Source: Dreissena polymorpha
Taxonomy: Eukaryota > Mollusca > Bivalvia > Myida > Dreissenidae
Reading direction: 5' to 3'
NCBI RefSeq assembly: GCF_020536995.1
Contig: NC_068361.1
Coordinates: 108,783,989-108,847,988, forward strand
DNA length: 64,000 nucleotides
Within the stretch, counting starts at the first letter, position 1, and each line of letters opens with the position of its first letter. Below are positions 41,841 through 53,126 of the stretch, piece after piece. The notes under the pieces were generated by a model. It ran no database searches, was not told the origin of the DNA, and saw only the letters and a program-made list of their open reading frames with translations. A program made the position numbers and the translations under genes.

Positions 41841-43346
41841 GGGTGTCCCCGCCTGCAATCAAGGGTTTTGAGGTCCCCCTCTAGACAATTTTGAAAATGA
41901 AAAGTATAATCCTGCATTTTGGTGGCTTTATATCTGAATTCAGAGACTGAAGTTATAGAGCATTTTTATATGAAAATTCCCATTTATTGACTACACTCAG
42001 TGACTGATCGACATGAATATGATATAACATACATGTATTCCCCCCCTGCCATTACTCAATAACCAGCATTTCTGATCAGTCACAGAAATACATTATTTTA
42101 TACCCGAATCTAGAATGCGCGCACACACTTTGTTTACATATGCAACAACACATTGATAGAATATAAAATCAACAATAAGAACGGTATACAATATCATTAT
42201 TTTTTGGAATCTTGATGAGATTGGTGTATTTTGCCATTAAAAAATCCTACCATTTCTAAATCAAGCAAATTAAACGGACAAATTTGACTTTTTTTCAAAA
42301 CAACTGTTTGTCTGCTACTATGGATAGTACCCGAGGCCTAGCATTGCTCTAAACGTGCTAATAGCGTTTTGTACAACAAACACTGATTAACAAAACTGGG
42401 TCTTCTCTAATCTGCATCAATACTAAACAGAAATAAAAATGTTATAACTGGTTTATTTTATTTTTGAAATTATTTGTAACAAATTAGTTATCAGTTTCCA
42501 AACGAATTTCAGAACACAAAAAATAATGCTTCATAAAGACCCTTTAATCACAAACTGCTAGCACTTGTCGTATCGCCTCAAAGCCCTTATAAATGTATAA
42601 CAGGGCGTTGAAGCAAAAATATGGACTTATTTTCCCGTATGTTCACGATCCATCACAGTTAATGAAAATTAAACTTTACCATCCACCTGATCATATACAT
42701 GTATGGTATAACGCTTTAAAGTCATTATAACAACAGTTTCAGAGTATGGAATATTTCCTAGTGTCAATTGACAAAATTAAAACATTGTGGGCAGTTCTGT
42801 ATGTGGAGCAGAACAGATGCCATAAGATGTTGGTAAACTACAGAAAAAGCTACATGCTTTGTAGAAATGATTTGTTTTCTTGCCATACAACAACAACAAA
42901 TTATCCTGTCTTGAGCATAGCTGATATTTTTTGTCTGAAAACCCTTCAGGTGATCCGAAAATGGTTGTACGGGGATATAACAAAAAGACAACGCAGTCTG
43001 TCCAAAATGATGTGTACAATGGTTAATTGTTATAAATCGTGGTATAATGCAAAATTATTAACCAGTCTTCGGCAAAAGTCGACTGGTGTCTTTTGATTTC
43101 CGTCATTTTCGGAAGCTGGCATAACATTCCGTTAATAATAATCTAAAATGTTCGCTCTTCCCAGCATATTGAATTCAACATTATTGTAACGCTTAAATAC
43201 GAAGACGCACTTGATTCCGGGAAAAGATAAATAATCGTTTTTGCATCGAATAAAGTTTGGTGCATCTTATAGTTCAAATATTTTTTTTACTCGTCAAAAA
43301 CATTGGGTGCGAACGCACCCAACGCACCCCCCTGGCTACGGGAATG
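41723..43346. mobile_element. hAT-like element, 1.6 kb, 'CCCGTAGCCAG' ends
   Basis: The left end CAGACCCGTAGCCAG faces CTGGCTACGGGAATG, so 11-12 of 15 terminal bases match, flanked by the 5-bp duplication TAATT at 41718-41722 and 43347-43351. A (GT)n-(G)n tract lies at 41811-41843. The longest internal frame (42746-43096, 116 codons, plus) has no transposase motif I can recognise. Confidence 0.8.
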
Positions 43347-43411
43347 TAATTGCTGGTCAAAGTTTGAAATGTAAAAATATGCACCTAAAGTTTGTATTTG
43401 TATTCGCCCGT

Positions 43412-43641
43412 TTAACCCATTTATGCCTAACGTCTAGAAAAAAGGCCTTGGCAAACAGCGGAGACCCAGATGAGACGCCGCATGATGCGGCGTCTCATCA
43501 GGGTCTGCGCTGTTTGCTTAAAGGAATTTTTGTAAGAAATATTCTTAATATAGAAATAAATATACTAGACATCCCTCATTTTGGGAATAAATTGATCCAA
43601 TTTAGAGGGATGAGAGAGTCCACTAGGCATAAATGGGTTAC
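43412..43641. mobile_element. TTAA-flanked MITE, 'CCCATTTATGCC' family, copy 3
   Basis: TTAA-CCCATTTATGCCTAACG at the left and TAGGCATAAATGGG-TTA at the right (the last base of the right TTAA is changed to C). The central palindrome is on 'cagatgagacgccgcat'. It starts 61 bp after the end of the hAT-like element at 41723-43346. Confidence 0.9.
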
Positions 43642-45519
43642 GAAAGGCGTTGTATGGGTTGCGCTCAGTAGAACAACGTCCACTCTTAACATCAAACAGT
43701 TCACATCGTCATATCATGAAACGTGGTCTTACTGTTTGTGGGCACATTATCGCGGGAAAGAGTGTTAATCAGCCCGACGGCTTGAACTCCTTTTGGATCA
43801 TTCCCCGTTATAAAACATTGCCAAAGTAACATAATGTATATGTAAACACAGTCTCGTTTGAATTCGATAACCAACCAAATTTCGTAAAGTACGTCCGAAT
43901 TATGGCCCTTAATTGTGCCAACATTGAGAGCTTAATTAAGTTTTCTGAATCTAAACCATGTACATGGTTTCCAATAATTAAATTTCCTTAAGATTTAATA
44001 GGCAGTCTTGTTGAAACTTTAGATAAAAGGGATTTACTATAAAGAGCTTGCTTGAAATTGTATTTGGGGCTAGTCGGGTCAAAGTCAAGATCAATATTGC
44101 TAAAAACAGTCTCTGCACAGTAACTTCAAAATTGATAGAAAAGATATTTCATTCAATGTTTGTGCGGAGGTAGCTTTCCTGCATACTCAGCTTGGCATTG
44201 TTTTGGGGTGAATCAGATTCAGGTAAAGGTTAATATTACTTTAATATACATATTGCTACCGCTCATAAACGTGAGTTTGAATGGGGGCATTGATATGAAA
44301 TTTTATATGCAGGTGGCGCACGTTCAGTCCTAGCATGCGATAGCATTTGAGCGAGACAGATTGAGGTGAAGGTCATTGCAACTCAAAATAGGAAACGTTT
44401 GTGTTTAATGACTTTAGCATTTAGTTTGGATGGAGAAAATATACTTGATGTGTTTGTATAGGTTCCTTACTTACAGCCGCGTATATGCAGGAAAATAAAT
44501 TAAAATTATTAGTATAAACCCAGTTAATAAAGTTGAATTAAATCGAAAGTCTAAGGCTAATTGAGATACCTTCCTCTACTTTTCTTGAAGAACCAGTACT
44601 TATGAAAGAAATAAGAAAAAGAAAGGATTTACAAAATAAGAGTATATCGCAAAGAACAATGTGTACATGTCATACACTATTTAAAGAGCACAACGCAATT
44701 AAAAACACGCAATTAAAAACGGGCTGTATATGTTTTAGCTAACTAATAAAAATACCACATATGACTTCACTTTACTTCCAAAATGATGGTATGATAACGT
44801 GCATTGATTTTATGTCAATGCTGAGATACGTATACGAAAACAATCATTTGTTTCTATTTTGTGAGTTATAACTTTGTTTTTGCCTATCCGCTTGCCCACC
44901 AATACAAAATATGCTTCGCAAATTTGATCCACATTTCCCATTCGGACCTGGTATTTAATTGAACATTAAAATAAAATGTATTCTGATAACTGAAACGAAT
45001 TGCAAAAGTATAAAAACAAACAAAGAAAATAAAAATAAAATGGACAGCGTTTGCTACATATTATTGAATAAATGATCTTGTTTAACAGCCTTGGACAGTT
45101 CTTATCGTTCCAAAACAGCGAATCCTTGTTAATAAATTAATGACACAGCAAACAAGTGAGCGTGAATCTCGGAAAACAACGATCTGCATGTACAACTGTT
45201 TACAATCCGGTTCATATGCTTACAGCATACTGTTCACAAAATGACAAAGAAAAATTATTTAAAAGGAGAGCATAGGTAAATTAAATCTCGACAGCGCATT
45301 TATAAGTATAAACCAATCGATTAGTTTTGTACAATTTTTGTAAAATTTTGTAATGTAGCTTTCAACATAACATTGTTCAGGCATATCAATATTTGGTGGG
45401 TAGCAAAAATGCACATTTTTTACAAAATTTAAACCCATGTAATGGTACCTTTTCCAACATTATAAAATAGCTCAAGATCTGGAATAAACTTATGCCAAAT
45501 ATAATTTAGCCCAGCAATT
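43642..45519. other. Intergenic, no gene recognised
   Basis: AT-rich, largely unique sequence. The last 61 codons of the 43241-43768 frame fall here but the frame mostly covers transposon ends. No gene or structured repeat is apparent. Confidence 0.55.
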
Positions 45520-45700
45520 GAAAAATAATTAATGCATGTGCGTAACGTGACGTCCCAGACGAGCCTGTTCAGTCCGTACATGCTAACCGGGGACGAAACT
45601 GTTCGCGTATATGTTTTGTTATTATTAATGTCTCTTCTAAACGACAACCCAGTCTAGGCGGAAAGTTTCTTCCTAGATTAGCATATGCGGATTGAATACA
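45520..45700. mobile_element. MITE family A, degenerate
   Basis: Blocks 'ttaatgcatgtgcgtaa', 'gtcccagacgagcctgttca' and 'tagattagcatatgcgg' survive with many substitutions. It lies downstream of the GPCR at 47183-45873. Confidence 0.6.
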
Positions 45701-45872
45701 ATGCAAGCTCTTCTAAAAATGTGCTTGCATTACAAGTAAAGATATATTTTGTTTAGAAAATACTGAAATACTTCATACTGAAATGATAGCATAAATGACA
45801 TAAACACAATAACATATATTAAAAACGAATCTTGCAGTCCGTAACTCCTTTTCTTATTGACAGATCCATCAA

Positions 45873-47183
45873 TCAACGCATCATTACGATTGCATTTAGC
45901 ATTTTTGTTTTTATCGTGGAACATATATTGTAAGAGGAGTGTCGAAATCTTTTCACAAAAATAGCGTACACAATTGGGTTAATCATGTGGTTAAAGAAAT
46001 AGATTCGAAAGAAAAATGTGAATGTTGCAAATTTTTCTGGTGCCATGGAAACTATTGTCCCAACGCGCAAAGATAAAACGATGTACGTTAAGTACGTGAG
46101 GATAAACACTAATGTTAATATGAACCAAATAATGGTCTTGGTTGGAAATCCCTTTCTCTGCAGCATAGGGATTGATCGTTTAGTGTTTCGTTGCATTACT
46201 GGTTTCTTCATCTGTTTTCCAAAACAGCAATCAGCCTCGGTATTAGCTTTTATATTGGAATTAGTACTAATTTTTCGTGTATTTAATGTGGGACTAATTT
46301 CCGAAATATCTATGTCGTCAGCCAATTCTTTTACGTCACTTAATTCAGGCTCTGTAAATCGGATTCTTGCAGCGTGGCATGCGTCAATGTCCTCGTCAGT
46401 GATTGGTTTTGAAACAAAAGCTTTAGATTCGAATACCCCAGAGCTGTTAGCTAGTTCAAAAGAGCAGTTGTACAGCTGATTGGAAATTGCTTTTATTTGT
46501 TTGCTGGCTTCTATCATTACGCAAGCGTACAAAACAAGATACGTCAATGAGATTCCACATAGCAAAATCACAAAAATCCATTTATATATTATTCTCCATA
46601 TGGATTTTTCAAACCTTTCCTCTGTCTCACAAAAATGGATGGTTGTATTAGTTTCATACTTATTTGTCATCGTCTTGGTGTTTATTCCACACATAATGGT
46701 CCCCGGAATCGCCAGAAGGATCGGAAACGCAAAAGCAAAAACTAGTAAAATTCGTACGGCTAGTTTAGGGTTCATCTGCTTCTTGAAAGGCTGACATACC
46801 TTGCGATATCGATCCACGGATATCACTAGCAAGGCCAAACAGGACGAAGAGGCGCCGAAAATATTGAAGAAACATTTGATCTTGCACGGGACCTCGTCCT
46901 CGAAGGCAAAATAGTGTTGTTGCTTTACTATCTCAGCCGGTATGAGCGTAACACACGTTATAATATCAATGGCTGCCAGTGTCAAAACGAACACCTTGAA
47001 ATTATTCCGTTTGTATTCGCGACTCATTGAAAATACTAACAAAATTAATAAGTTTCCCAGAAATCCAAATACAGTGAATAAACCGAAAGTAATAGTAAGC
47101 GGAAACAAGGCTTCAGCATACCGGTTGTTTAAATCGTCCAGCGATTCCACCTGGACAACTGTTGTATTTCTCGTAAATTCCAT
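45873..47183 (-). CDS. Rhodopsin-like (class A) GPCR, orphan, copy 2 (intact, intronless)
   Basis: A single-exon seven-helix receptor of 436 residues, starting MEFTRNTTVVQVESLDDLNN (glycosylation site NTT). The block NNFKVFVLTL in TM2, IDIITCVTLIPAEIVKQQHY and ASSSCLALLVISVDRYRKVC are identical or nearly so to copy 1. Landmarks: N44 in TM1, D73 in TM2, DRY 124-126, and NPIVY in TM7. As in copy 1, the usual TM4 Trp and TM5/TM6 prolines are missing. Loop 3 (about 227-345) differs almost completely from copy 1, with acidic stretches and a late basic segment, so helices are conserved while the G-protein-coupling loop has diverged. It lies opposite in orientation to copy 1, 11.4 kb away. Ligand unknown. 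Confidence 0.92.
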   Translation of the reverse strand: MEFTRNTTVVQVESLDDLNNRYAEALFPLTITFGLFTVFGFLGNLLILLVFSMSREYKRNNFKVFVLTLAAIDIITCVTLIPAEIVKQQHYFAFEDEVPCKIKCFFNIFGASSSCLALLVISVDRYRKVCQPFKKQMNPKLAVRILLVFAFAFPILLAIPGTIMCGINTKTMTNKYETNTTIHFCETEERFEKSIWRIIYKWIFVILLCGISLTYLVLYACVMIEASKQIKAISNQLYNCSFELANSSGVFESKAFVSKPITDEDIDACHAARIRFTEPELSDVKELADDIDISEISPTLNTRKISTNSNIKANTEADCCFGKQMKKPVMQRNTKRSIPMLQRKGFPTKTIIWFILTLVFILTYLTYIVLSLRVGTIVSMAPEKFATFTFFFRIYFFNHMINPIVYAIFVKRFRHSSYNICSTIKTKMLNAIVMMR

Positions 47184-47664
47184 TAAAGCAAGCTACTTTT
47201 GTATTTGCTGCTGCTCATTTAAGCTTGGTTTAATATAAGAAAATACGTATTTGCCTGAACTATCACAGAATAAAACCTGTAGTAGTACTCATACCAGCCA
47301 CAACTATCCGCTTTGGACACTAGTGGCGTGCTCCATTGGTTTTATATGACCGTTGTAGCGCCAGCTGATTGGCTTTCGATATGATCGACCATTTTACTGG
47401 AATAGTCTATTATCTGTGAGGCTCTTCTCTTAGAATTGCAAATGTAAAATATTGGCTCTCTAAATGAAAACATACTTTGGTTTAATTAGGAAATATCTCT
47501 TGTCAATAAACATATTATATGCTACAAAATCTTAACTGTAACTGGGGGTCACGATGAACGAAATTAACGAACAATCCAGTGTAATAACATTTCATATTAT
47601 GATTAACAAATTAAATAACTCGATATAACCGAGCAGTCTTAGTAAAATCAATAGCAATGCATAC
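47184..47664. other. 5' flank of GPCR copy 2
   Basis: Likely 5' untranslated region and promoter of the minus-strand receptor. I could not place a TATA box or initiator with confidence. Confidence 0.4.
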
Positions 47665-47933
47665 ATATGTGTCTTGTTCTGAGAAAACTGGGCTTAATGC
47701 TTGTGCGTAAAGTGCCGTCCCAGATTAGGCTGTGCAGTCCGCACAGGCTTATCAGGGACGACACTTTCCGCTTTTATGGCATTTTTAGTTTGAAGGAAGT
47801 CCCTTCTTACCGAAGATCAAGTTTAAGCGGAAAGTGTCGTCCCTGATTAGCCTGTGCGGACTGCACAGGCTAATCTGGGACGGCACTTTACGCACAAGCA
47901 TTAAGCCCAGTTTTGTCAGAACAAGACACATAT
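47665..47933. mobile_element. MITE family A, best-preserved copy (reference)
   Basis: A 269-bp element with near-perfect long terminal inverted repeats. The ends ATATGTGTCTTGTTCTGAG and its complement differ at one base over the first ~35 bp, and the symmetry continues through 'gtgcgtaaagtg', 'cagattag' and 'gtgcagtccgcacaggc'. The whole element could fold into one hairpin with two smaller internal hairpins. A target duplication could not be defined. It has no coding capacity. Confidence 0.95.
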
Positions 47934-48041
47934 AATGGTATTTATTGGTTAGATAATCAAAACTACATAGATACAAATCAGATTTGTCAATACTGTTCAC
48001 ACATACAATATATATTTGTTGAATTGTATTTCCGATAATAT

Positions 48042-48252
48042 TTAATCCATTTATGCCAAGCGTGTAGAAAAAAAATACCTTGGCAAACAGCGATCATGCG
48101 GCGTCTCATCAGGGTCTGCGCTGTTTACTTAAAGGAATTCTGTTAGAAATATTCTAAATACAGAAATAAATAAACTAGAAATTCCTAATTTTGGAAATAA
48201 ATTGATCCAATTTAGAAGGATGGGAGAGTCCACTAGGCATACATGGGTTTAA
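48042..48252. mobile_element. TTAA-flanked MITE, 'CCCATTTATGCC' family, copy 4
   Basis: TTAA-TCCATTTATGCCAAGCG at the left and AGGCATACATGGGT-TTAA at the right. The left half of the central palindrome is deleted ('cagcgatcatgcggcgtctc'), so this copy cannot form the central hairpin. Confidence 0.88.
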
Positions 48253-49915
48253 CCGTTTTTTCGGAAGCAAGGTTAAGTACTTTGTGCAGCGATGTCCATA
48301 CGATGACTCACTTTTATATGAGCGAGATATATTAAATATTGAAACTGCTTAAAAGTGCGGTAATCTTTTTATAGATTACCACGAACTTACAACAAAATTT
48401 CAGGAAAGTGGTTTCTTAATGAGTTAATTTCCTTAAAATACTTCCCATGACTAATGTCTTCACAGGGTGCAGAAAATAAAGCACATATTGTGCATCCGTT
48501 GTAACGAAACCATCGAATCACCTATTCATGAGCTAAGTGCATGCTAATGGACGGTGTTATATTTTCACCTTTGAATTGGTGCATTAATATCAATTTATCC
48601 AGATTAAGAGTTTTATATGACTGTTCAACGGTTGCGTTAATGATACCTTTGGGAAAATACCTTAAATGGATTTCAAATTATTCGTAGTATTTAGTTAAAT
48701 CAAGCTTAAGAATCTAGAAGGGACATGTTCAAAAAACTTTTTTTCATTCAAGTCATTATTTTAATTTCTAGAACACGATACTCCATTCGTGGAATACAAT
48801 CCACATTTCAAAACAGGTCACATATTCAGGGGAGCAAATGCAATTCATATATGTTTTCTAGATAAGAAGGCCAAACAAATAACTAATACATTTCAACGAA
48901 AGAAATCGTTCAACACTTATTTTAATGCTAAAGAATCGCATTGGTAATATTGTCTATTCAAAGAAAAACAAAATGCTATTAATGCTGAAACATAACCATT
49001 GCGCTACGTTTTCGTTCGCTAAATATTTTCCGCACGAAGAAATGGTGCTCAATTCTACTGATGTGTTATTTTCTTCTTGAAGTCTTTATCCATCTAATGT
49101 GTAATTTGTTAGAAATAAAAAAAATCAAGATTCCAACGGTAATGCCTTTGAATGTTTCAAAACAATAAATAGTATTGAACACATTTTTTCTAGACGGATA
49201 TAACATTTTATAAATAAGTAGATCTTGTATGACAACAATAATATTTCTCGTCTGTTGAGTAAATACACAGGCTACAAGTTTTCATATTTTAATTCTGATT
49301 TTGTTAAGTAAAATCTCACATTGCAAGGATCATATATTTGTGAAGCGTTGCTAATTAAAGAAATTAAGCAGCACAATAACATTAACCGTGTACTGTATCA
49401 TTTCATACTACAAATATTTTTACAAGTATATCCCGCTCGTACCTGAACGGGTCATTTGTTTAAACACTTGAATTACTAATAGCATATCAAGTCTAAACAT
49501 GATTTAGTTTTATAAATATACGCTTATGTTTTTGTAAACTGTATATATCACAAACTGTTTTAGTAAACAAAAACCTGGAGCGCGCATAAACATGTGGTAT
49601 ATTAAGATGATAAAGCAAACGATCACGGTCGAATTAATTGTTTCTTGTTTCAACATTCAAAGAGATCAAACCAGAAACAGAAAGCGTTTTGATTTGCATT
49701 CCTGAATCGCAGAAATTTCAGAGCACAACCGGATTTTTATTGACAACAAAACATACACCGGTATCAAACAATCCTCGATTAAAATATATTTAACTTTCGT
49801 ACATTAAATAAACTAATATAATGGAACAATTTCTTTGATTTTAACAACCATCAATTATATTTTTGCAATTTCCTTTTTTGAGAACGGAATGCTTCGTTTG
49901 TTTCCGACGCATTTC
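48253..49915. other. Intergenic; part of an old duplication
   Basis: No gene is recognised. 48480-48730 resembles 54300-54550 ('ctaatggac-gtgttatattttca', 'cagattaag', 'gggaaaat', 'aagaatc'), and 49690-49760 resembles 60185-60250 ('atttcagagc', 'acatacaccgg'). These look like decayed flanks of duplicated receptor genes. Confidence 0.5.
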
Positions 49916-49929
49916 TCAAATTACAAACA

Positions 49930-50620
49930 TGTTTAAACTGCTTTTAAGATTTACGCTGCTGGTTTTACAATAATCAATACATACTTTCATGTATTTTTTA
50001 AGGATAAGGTTCGTATGTTTGCACATTCTTTTGCACACAGCCCTAAACATTTTTACGTAAAATGCCTTACACAATAGGATTGATAATATGATATACGACA
50101 TATTCTGTAAACAAAGGAAAAAGTCATCTGTCTTTATCTGCTCAATTATGTCGACGTCAAATGATAAAACACAAGGTATGACATGTGTCATTAAACGAAT
50201 GTAGTGTGTAGTGAAAATAAACAAAAATGCAAGTTGTCCTTGGTATAACACGCGTTTTGTGAATTCTGGTAAAGCTTATACGACTGTCTGCGGCTAAATG
50301 ATCCATAACGCAACATGGTCTTTCAAATCCGCGGATCGAAATATGTCATATAACTATCAGTTGTGCTGAACGTTGGCTGTTTATACGAATATTCGTATTA
50401 ATATTAATTAATAGCCTTAACGATAACTGAGTTTTGGGTGTATGTATCTTGGGTTTCAAGTAGCAATTGACATAGTAAAAGCAAACCGAAATATCCTTTC
50501 TTTGGCTTTGTCGTCTCATTTTGTTTTCTATATGTTACGAGGATCGGACAACTGTATCAAATCAAATTTGCACGCGAAATTTCATAGACGTTTGATGACA
50601 ATGACCACAAAGTATAATTG
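49930..50620 (-). pseudogene. GPCR relic 1 (TM5 to TM7 region)
   Basis: On the minus strand the stretch near 50110-50060 matches the TM7 region of the copy at 61587-60477 ('cagaatatgtcg' then the NPIV-encoding 'atcaatcctattgtg'). 50260-50210 matches the start of TM6 (a TRV-IPR-like segment), and 50590-50540 matches TM5 ('tgatacagttgtccgatcc'). The segments are in the right order but split among frames with several stops. TM1-TM4 are not recognisable. It is closest to copy 3. The 111-codon open frame at 49916-50251 is a chance frame over it. Confidence 0.75.
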
Positions 50621-51334
50621 TAAAAGTTTACCGTACCTACTGTCCATTGTCGTTGTGTTCTAAGAAAAATTAAACAAACACCGACGTGTACATGGAACAA
50701 CGTGACCGAAATAGAAGTACACCAATTGTTTGGCTTACTCGGCAGGAATACAAGTAACCATGTAAATATACGCTACTGTCAAAACAAATTATATGAAGTC
50801 TTTAGGTCAAAATTCTTAAATAAACGAATTTTGTATTATCCTCGCAAACGTTTAGACGTATAAAACTCTCGAAGGCATTATTAATCATATTTGTTAAGAC
50901 AAATGTAATGTCCTGTTACAAGGTGATTCACTACCAAGTTACACACTTCGTCCTTTACGTTAGAATAACATATTTGTATTACGATTTTAGTATTTTGAAT
51001 TTGTTGCAGATTCTTAACTACCTTTCATACAACATCTTTTTATCGCCACATTCATGTTTCACTTAAGTTTATAGCGCTATTGCCGGTGTATCAGCCTGAT
51101 CCTATAATGTTTTCCACCCACCGTTTCCATGTAAATTGTGTACCGGTCAGACTCAATTAAGACAGATGATTGACCACAATGAATTGCTATAGTAAACAAA
51201 TAGGAAGTAAGCTGGATCGACCGATCATATGTATTACCGGTATCTACCACCAGTCAGATTGCAATTGTAGATAGGATGCATTTTTTTCTCACCGACCCTT
51301 GAAGTACAATCAATGAACTTTTATATATAATGTT

Positions 51335-51425
51335 TTTTTGTCCTTTACAATAGGATTGATAACATGATAAGCGACATATTCTGTAAACAAAAGGGGAAAT
51401 GACAAATGGATTTTAAATCGGTTTT
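51335..51425 (-). pseudogene. GPCR relic 2 (TM7 region)
   Basis: About 55 bp ('acaataggattgataacatg', 'gcgacatattctgtaaacaa') are nearly identical to the TM7 segment of relic 1 at 50070-50125. Around it, only faint similarity remains. A partial tandem duplication of relic 1 or an independent fifth gene remnant are both possible. Confidence 0.65.
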
Positions 51426-52894
51426 TATTTGTCATGGATACGAATCTCTTATGACCAATAAAGACTGTCAATGAATGTGGACAAGCTAGAAGAAATAATG
51501 ATAAAACATCCTTCTCTTTTGCGTATCCGCCACAAAAAACATGCTATACACATTTCATTTTCAAAGGCTTATTGATGTATTTTCTTCGAATTGGGCGTAT
51601 ATGTTATAATTTTTAACGAAAGGCAGTGAAACCCAAGGTCCATTACTGCAAAAGTTTAGTAATGCCTTTAACGATCCATGCCGGGGATCCATGTCACACT
51701 ATAGCCATTAAACTATTTGATTTTATTAAGTTCCGTGTGCATTGATGTACAAGTCGTCACGTTTAGAAGGTACACTGTTTAATACATAAGGCATAGTTAA
51801 GAAAACTATTTTGATCTCCATGATTTCACTAACAGAAAACCTATGCAGAACTACATGATTGATCAGTAGTTTGGAGATATAAACTGAGCTTTTGCGAAAA
51901 CAGAATAACAAGGATAAATAATTGTGTTTATAAACTGTTTATCGTTTCGGTGAATGCTTTTTGGGCTTATTATACAAGCTTGAGCCTTGTTTGAACAGTT
52001 TTCAAACAAAGAAAAAAATTAAATATGACAATTGACATTATCTTTCAAATGTACGTCATGTGATAATGTCAATGTGATACGACTGTTAATTGATACATCC
52101 TGGATTGGCACCACCTTCTATCATTAGCGCGATCTCCTTAGCATTGGCTCCATCTCTTTTGGAAAAATGCAAAATTATCTTCTTCGTCGGCAAGAAGCCA
52201 CTATTTTTGTGCATGCAGCATTTAATGTATGCTGTACGCAATCGTTTGATGCCGTTAGCGATTTAATTGGGTGGAAATTTGCTCTTCACACAGGAAAAAC
52301 TCATCGAAATGCTTTTTTAAACTCCACCACTTATAAAGATTCGCACGTTTTTAAATGGGTTAAGAATGTATGTATCTGTACATTTTTGGATGAACTTATC
52401 TTTGCTGAATCGCACTACATGGTCCGATTTTAAAAATAATGCGAAATATATTGAAAAAAAAACAACATGTAAAAACTAATCACCCTGTAAAATTATCCAT
52501 GAATTTTCAAAACATCCGGGCCTGAGCGCCACCTCGGAAGTTGCATTGGCTCATTGATTAATGAATCTCAAAGAAGAGGTTGCGCGCGTGATTAACGGCT
52601 GTGAAGTATCACGCAATACAATCGTTAGTTAAAAATGGTCACGTATTGAGTGATTACTATGAATTCATGATAGGTGTTTGACAAGGTGAACGTTTATCTT
52701 TTTAATATATAAAAATACATGGATAAATACATTCATTAATGAATAAAAAATAAAAATAAATAAATACAATTATTGAACAATTATCGAGTGCCCGTCCTGT
52801 GATGAACCAGCACTTTATCAAGATAATCAAGGGGTATCAAATGAGCGCAGAACCCATATCATACATAATGGAATATTCATAACGCACCATGCAT
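51426..52894. other. Intergenic, no gene recognised
   Basis: AT-rich sequence with short frames (52167-52433 plus, 88 codons) that show no motif or membrane pattern. Confidence 0.55.
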
Positions 52895-53126
52895 TTAACC
52901 CATTTATGCCTAGTGGATTCTCTCATCCTTCTAAATTGGATAAATTTATTTCCAAAATTAGGGATGTCTGGTATATTTATTTCTATATTTTGAACATTCC
53001 TTACAGAAATTCCTTTAAGCAAACAGCGGAGCCCCTGATGAGATGCCGCATCATATGGCGGTCTCATCTGGGTCTACGCTGTTTGCCAATGCCCTTTTTT
53101 CTAGACGCTATGCATAAATGGGTTAA
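52895..53126. mobile_element. TTAA-flanked MITE, 'CCCATTTATGCC' family, copy 5
   Basis: TTAA-CCCATTTATGCCTAGTGG at the left and TATGCATAAATGGG-TTAA at the right; central palindrome on 'gatgagatgccgcat'. 232 bp with both TTAA copies. Confidence 0.92.

Noticed and set aside
42746-43096. 116-codon frame inside the hAT-like element at 41723-43346
   Set aside because: No transposase motif could be seen. It may be a remnant of one, but I cannot support that.
43241-43768. 175-codon plus-strand frame
   Set aside because: It runs across the right end of a hAT-like element and a TTAA MITE; the protein is a mosaic of repeat translations.
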